Assembly: GCF_900100865.1 (NCBI RefSeq)
Contig: NZ_LT627734.1
Location: forward strand, 186,001 to 250,000
Length of the DNA: 64,000 bases
From: Candidatus Aquiluna sp. UB-MaderosW2red
GTDB taxonomy: Bacteria; Actinomycetota; Actinomycetes; Actinomycetales; Microbacteriaceae
Reading direction: 5' to 3'
The position numbers and the translations under genes are program-made. Positions 63,049 through 64,000 of this stretch are shown here, in pieces. Under the pieces are notes generated by a model, which saw only the letters and a list, made by a program, of their open reading frames with translations, was not told where the DNA came from and did no database searches. Numbering within the stretch: position 1 is the stretch's first letter; each line of letters begins with the position of its first letter.

Positions 63049-63093
63049 ATCCCACCGGCTCACCGTCTTTGAAAACGAGCAAACCGGTGGGAT
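63049..63093. repeat. 10-bp inverted repeat with 25-nt loop
   Basis: Arms ATCCCACCGG and CCGGTGGGAT enclose 25 nt. It lies in the 178-bp gap between the tRNA terminator and the DoxX gene end. Read on the minus strand it is followed by TTTTC, so it could terminate DoxX transcription. The remaining gap (63094-63182) has nothing I can assign. Confidence 0.6.
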
Positions 63094-63182
63094 ATTATTA
63101 AACGTTCTGGGTCACAGCCTCAAGCGCCTTGGCGTGAGGGGCATTTACTCGGTAATCTTCGTGTGTTACCGGGGAGTAGGAC

Positions 63183-63587
63183 CTAAAAGTTAGGCAGAAT
63201 CGCCCAGAGCACCGCCGCAATAACGGCGGGCACTAGAAGCTTAAGGTTCATTTTAAGGGTGAACTTGGCCTCGCCGCGGGCGCCGTGCACCCAAATTGCA
63301 CCAACCATAGTTAGCGCCAGGCCGGCGGCAGCTGCAACCGCTACCCAAATTGCCCACTCGAATCCTAAGAAGTATCCGATTGGTGCCAGAACAATTCCAA
63401 TCGCACCAAGGATCTCAAGCCAAGCAATCAGTCTTACCGCTGCAAAGGGTATTTTCTCAATCCAACCAAAGCCGGCTCCCAAAAGAGCTTCTTTGGACGA
63501 GGTGGCCTTGAACTTACCAGCTTTAAAAAAGCCAAAGGCAAGGAATACGGATATGACTGCGGCGACTACGCCAATTGCAATGTTCAT
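63183..63587 (-). CDS. DoxX-like membrane protein
   Basis: Product of 134 residues from the ATG at 63587, with GGAGA nine bases before it; the frame is open further upstream to 63644 but without a ribosome site. Four membrane helices with DoxX-family features: VFLAFGFFKAGKFKATSSKE near the N-terminus, RLIAWLEILGAIGIVLAPIGYF, and a fourth helix at the C-terminus. DoxX-like proteins are often linked to thiol or respiratory stress, but no role can be read here. It faces the partial gene at the window end. Confidence 0.85.
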   Translation of the reverse strand: MNIAIGVVAAVISVFLAFGFFKAGKFKATSSKEALLGAGFGWIEKIPFAAVRLIAWLEILGAIGIVLAPIGYFLGFEWAIWVAVAAAAGLALTMVGAIWVHGARGEAKFTLKMNLKLLVPAVIAAVLWAILPNF

Positions 63588-63687
63588 TAGAGTTCTCCAT
63601 AAGTAAAGTGGTACTAGACAAAGAATTTCTAGCACACTTGGCAAAAATTGTCTAGCCAGCCTGCGTTTGCCTTGGTATTCTTACTAA

Positions 63688-64000
63688 ATGGAAATTAAAG
63701 CTGAGTGTGAGCGCAAGGGTGGGGCCTGGAGGGTCCGAGTGCCCCAGCTAGATAACCTCTTAATTTCAACTAAGCGGCTGGATATTGCGACTGAGCAAAT
63801 CAAGGATTTAGTTCACGAGTTTCAAGGTGTAGATCGCTGCGATGTGATTGTTAAGGTCGAAACCTCGATGCCGGGAATCATTTGTGATCTCGAGAGCGCT
63901 CAGGTCAAGATGCGCGAAGCTAATCGCCTCCAGGAGGAGTCCTCCAGAGAAATTCGCTCAGTAGTTGCAAGATTGCGCGAAGAGGGTTTGAGCATGAGGG
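63688..64000 (+). CDS. HicB-like antitoxin-type protein, N-terminal part
   Basis: The frame starts at the ATG at 63688 and runs off the window; 104 residues are visible. The first 45 (IKAECERKGGAWRVRVPQLDN, TKRLDIATEQIKDLV) match the beta-strand plus helix of actinobacterial HicB-like or DUF1902 proteins. After about residue 70 the sequence is a charged helix (VKMREANRLQEESSREI) rather than a ribbon-helix-helix seen so far. A HicA-type toxin gene may follow outside the window. It is divergent from the DoxX gene. Confidence 0.7.
   Translation, partial: MEIKAECERKGGAWRVRVPQLDNLLISTKRLDIATEQIKDLVHEFQGVDRCDVIVKVETSMPGIICDLESAQVKMREANRLQEESSREIRSVVARLREEGLSMR

Overview
The window is chromosomal DNA from a small-genome actinobacterium, most likely family Microbacteriaceae of the low-GC freshwater or marine 'luna' type. 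This placement is inferred from content, not from a database search. Supporting it are the order rpmH-rnpA-yidD-yidC-jag-rsmG-parA-parB / dnaA-dnaN-recF-DciA-gyrB-gyrA-DUF3566-tRNA-Ile-tRNA-Ala, the dnaK-grpE-dnaJ-hspR-clpB operon with HspR operators, and the run cca-NUDIX-DUF6049-like-murJ-trxB-trxA. Base composition looks close to 50% GC, many genes overlap or abut by a few bases, and several large proteins are shortened.

Layout. 0-8 kb: 3' end of an oligopeptide ABC ATPase, an unknown gene, a membrane-anchored HIRAN protein, an orphan helix-turn-helix antitoxin-like protein, purA, a SPOUT methyltransferase, a NagD-type phosphatase, a VapC/Phd-type toxin-antitoxin pair, an MFS exporter, pyrE and xth. 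8-14.2 kb: the heat-shock chaperone operon, with two HspR (HAIR) operators, a zinc-finger-less DnaJ and a ClpB without its N-domain. 14.2-24.5 kb: asparaginase II, a UMF1 transporter, a BlaI/M48-peptidase pair, dcd, a DUF2834-esterase fusion, nagB, a PIF1-like helicase, a CopD-CtaG protein, an ICMT-type protein and HU. 24.6-29.6 kb: cysteine-free ribosomal proteins S14, L33 and L28 next to Zur and a zinc ABC importer with two binding proteins and two Zur-like boxes. 29.6-33 kb: 2-oxoacid dehydrogenase E1a-E1b-E2. 33-37 kb: a holin-like protein, a lipase-fold protein with a small WXG-like partner, purB and two membrane proteins. 37-40.4 kb: dnaB and rpsF-ssb-rpsR-rplI. 40.5-48.1 kb: cca, NUDIX, a mini DUF6049, murJ, trxBA, a PLP aminotransferase and ddl.

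48.1-63 kb is the origin region. Genes left of dnaA are on the minus strand and those right of it on the plus strand, so both sets run away from the origin. The dnaA-dnaN gap holds six perfect DnaA boxes next to an AT-rich tract, and two perfect parS sites flank rsmG. The window ends with a DoxX-like gene and a partial HicB-like gene.

The most notable signal is a second DnaA-box array: five perfect 9-mers, all in one orientation and spaced 45, 21, 45 and 45 bp, in the gap between rplI and dnaB, 16 kb from oriC. Other points of interest are the DUF2834-esterase fusion, a SigR-type promoter with a palindromic spacer before trxBA, and several promoters that place the start codon at the transcription start (leaderless) with an operator over or next to the promoter elements. 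I found no CRISPR array, prophage or insertion sequence, and nothing I would call an undescribed defence system.
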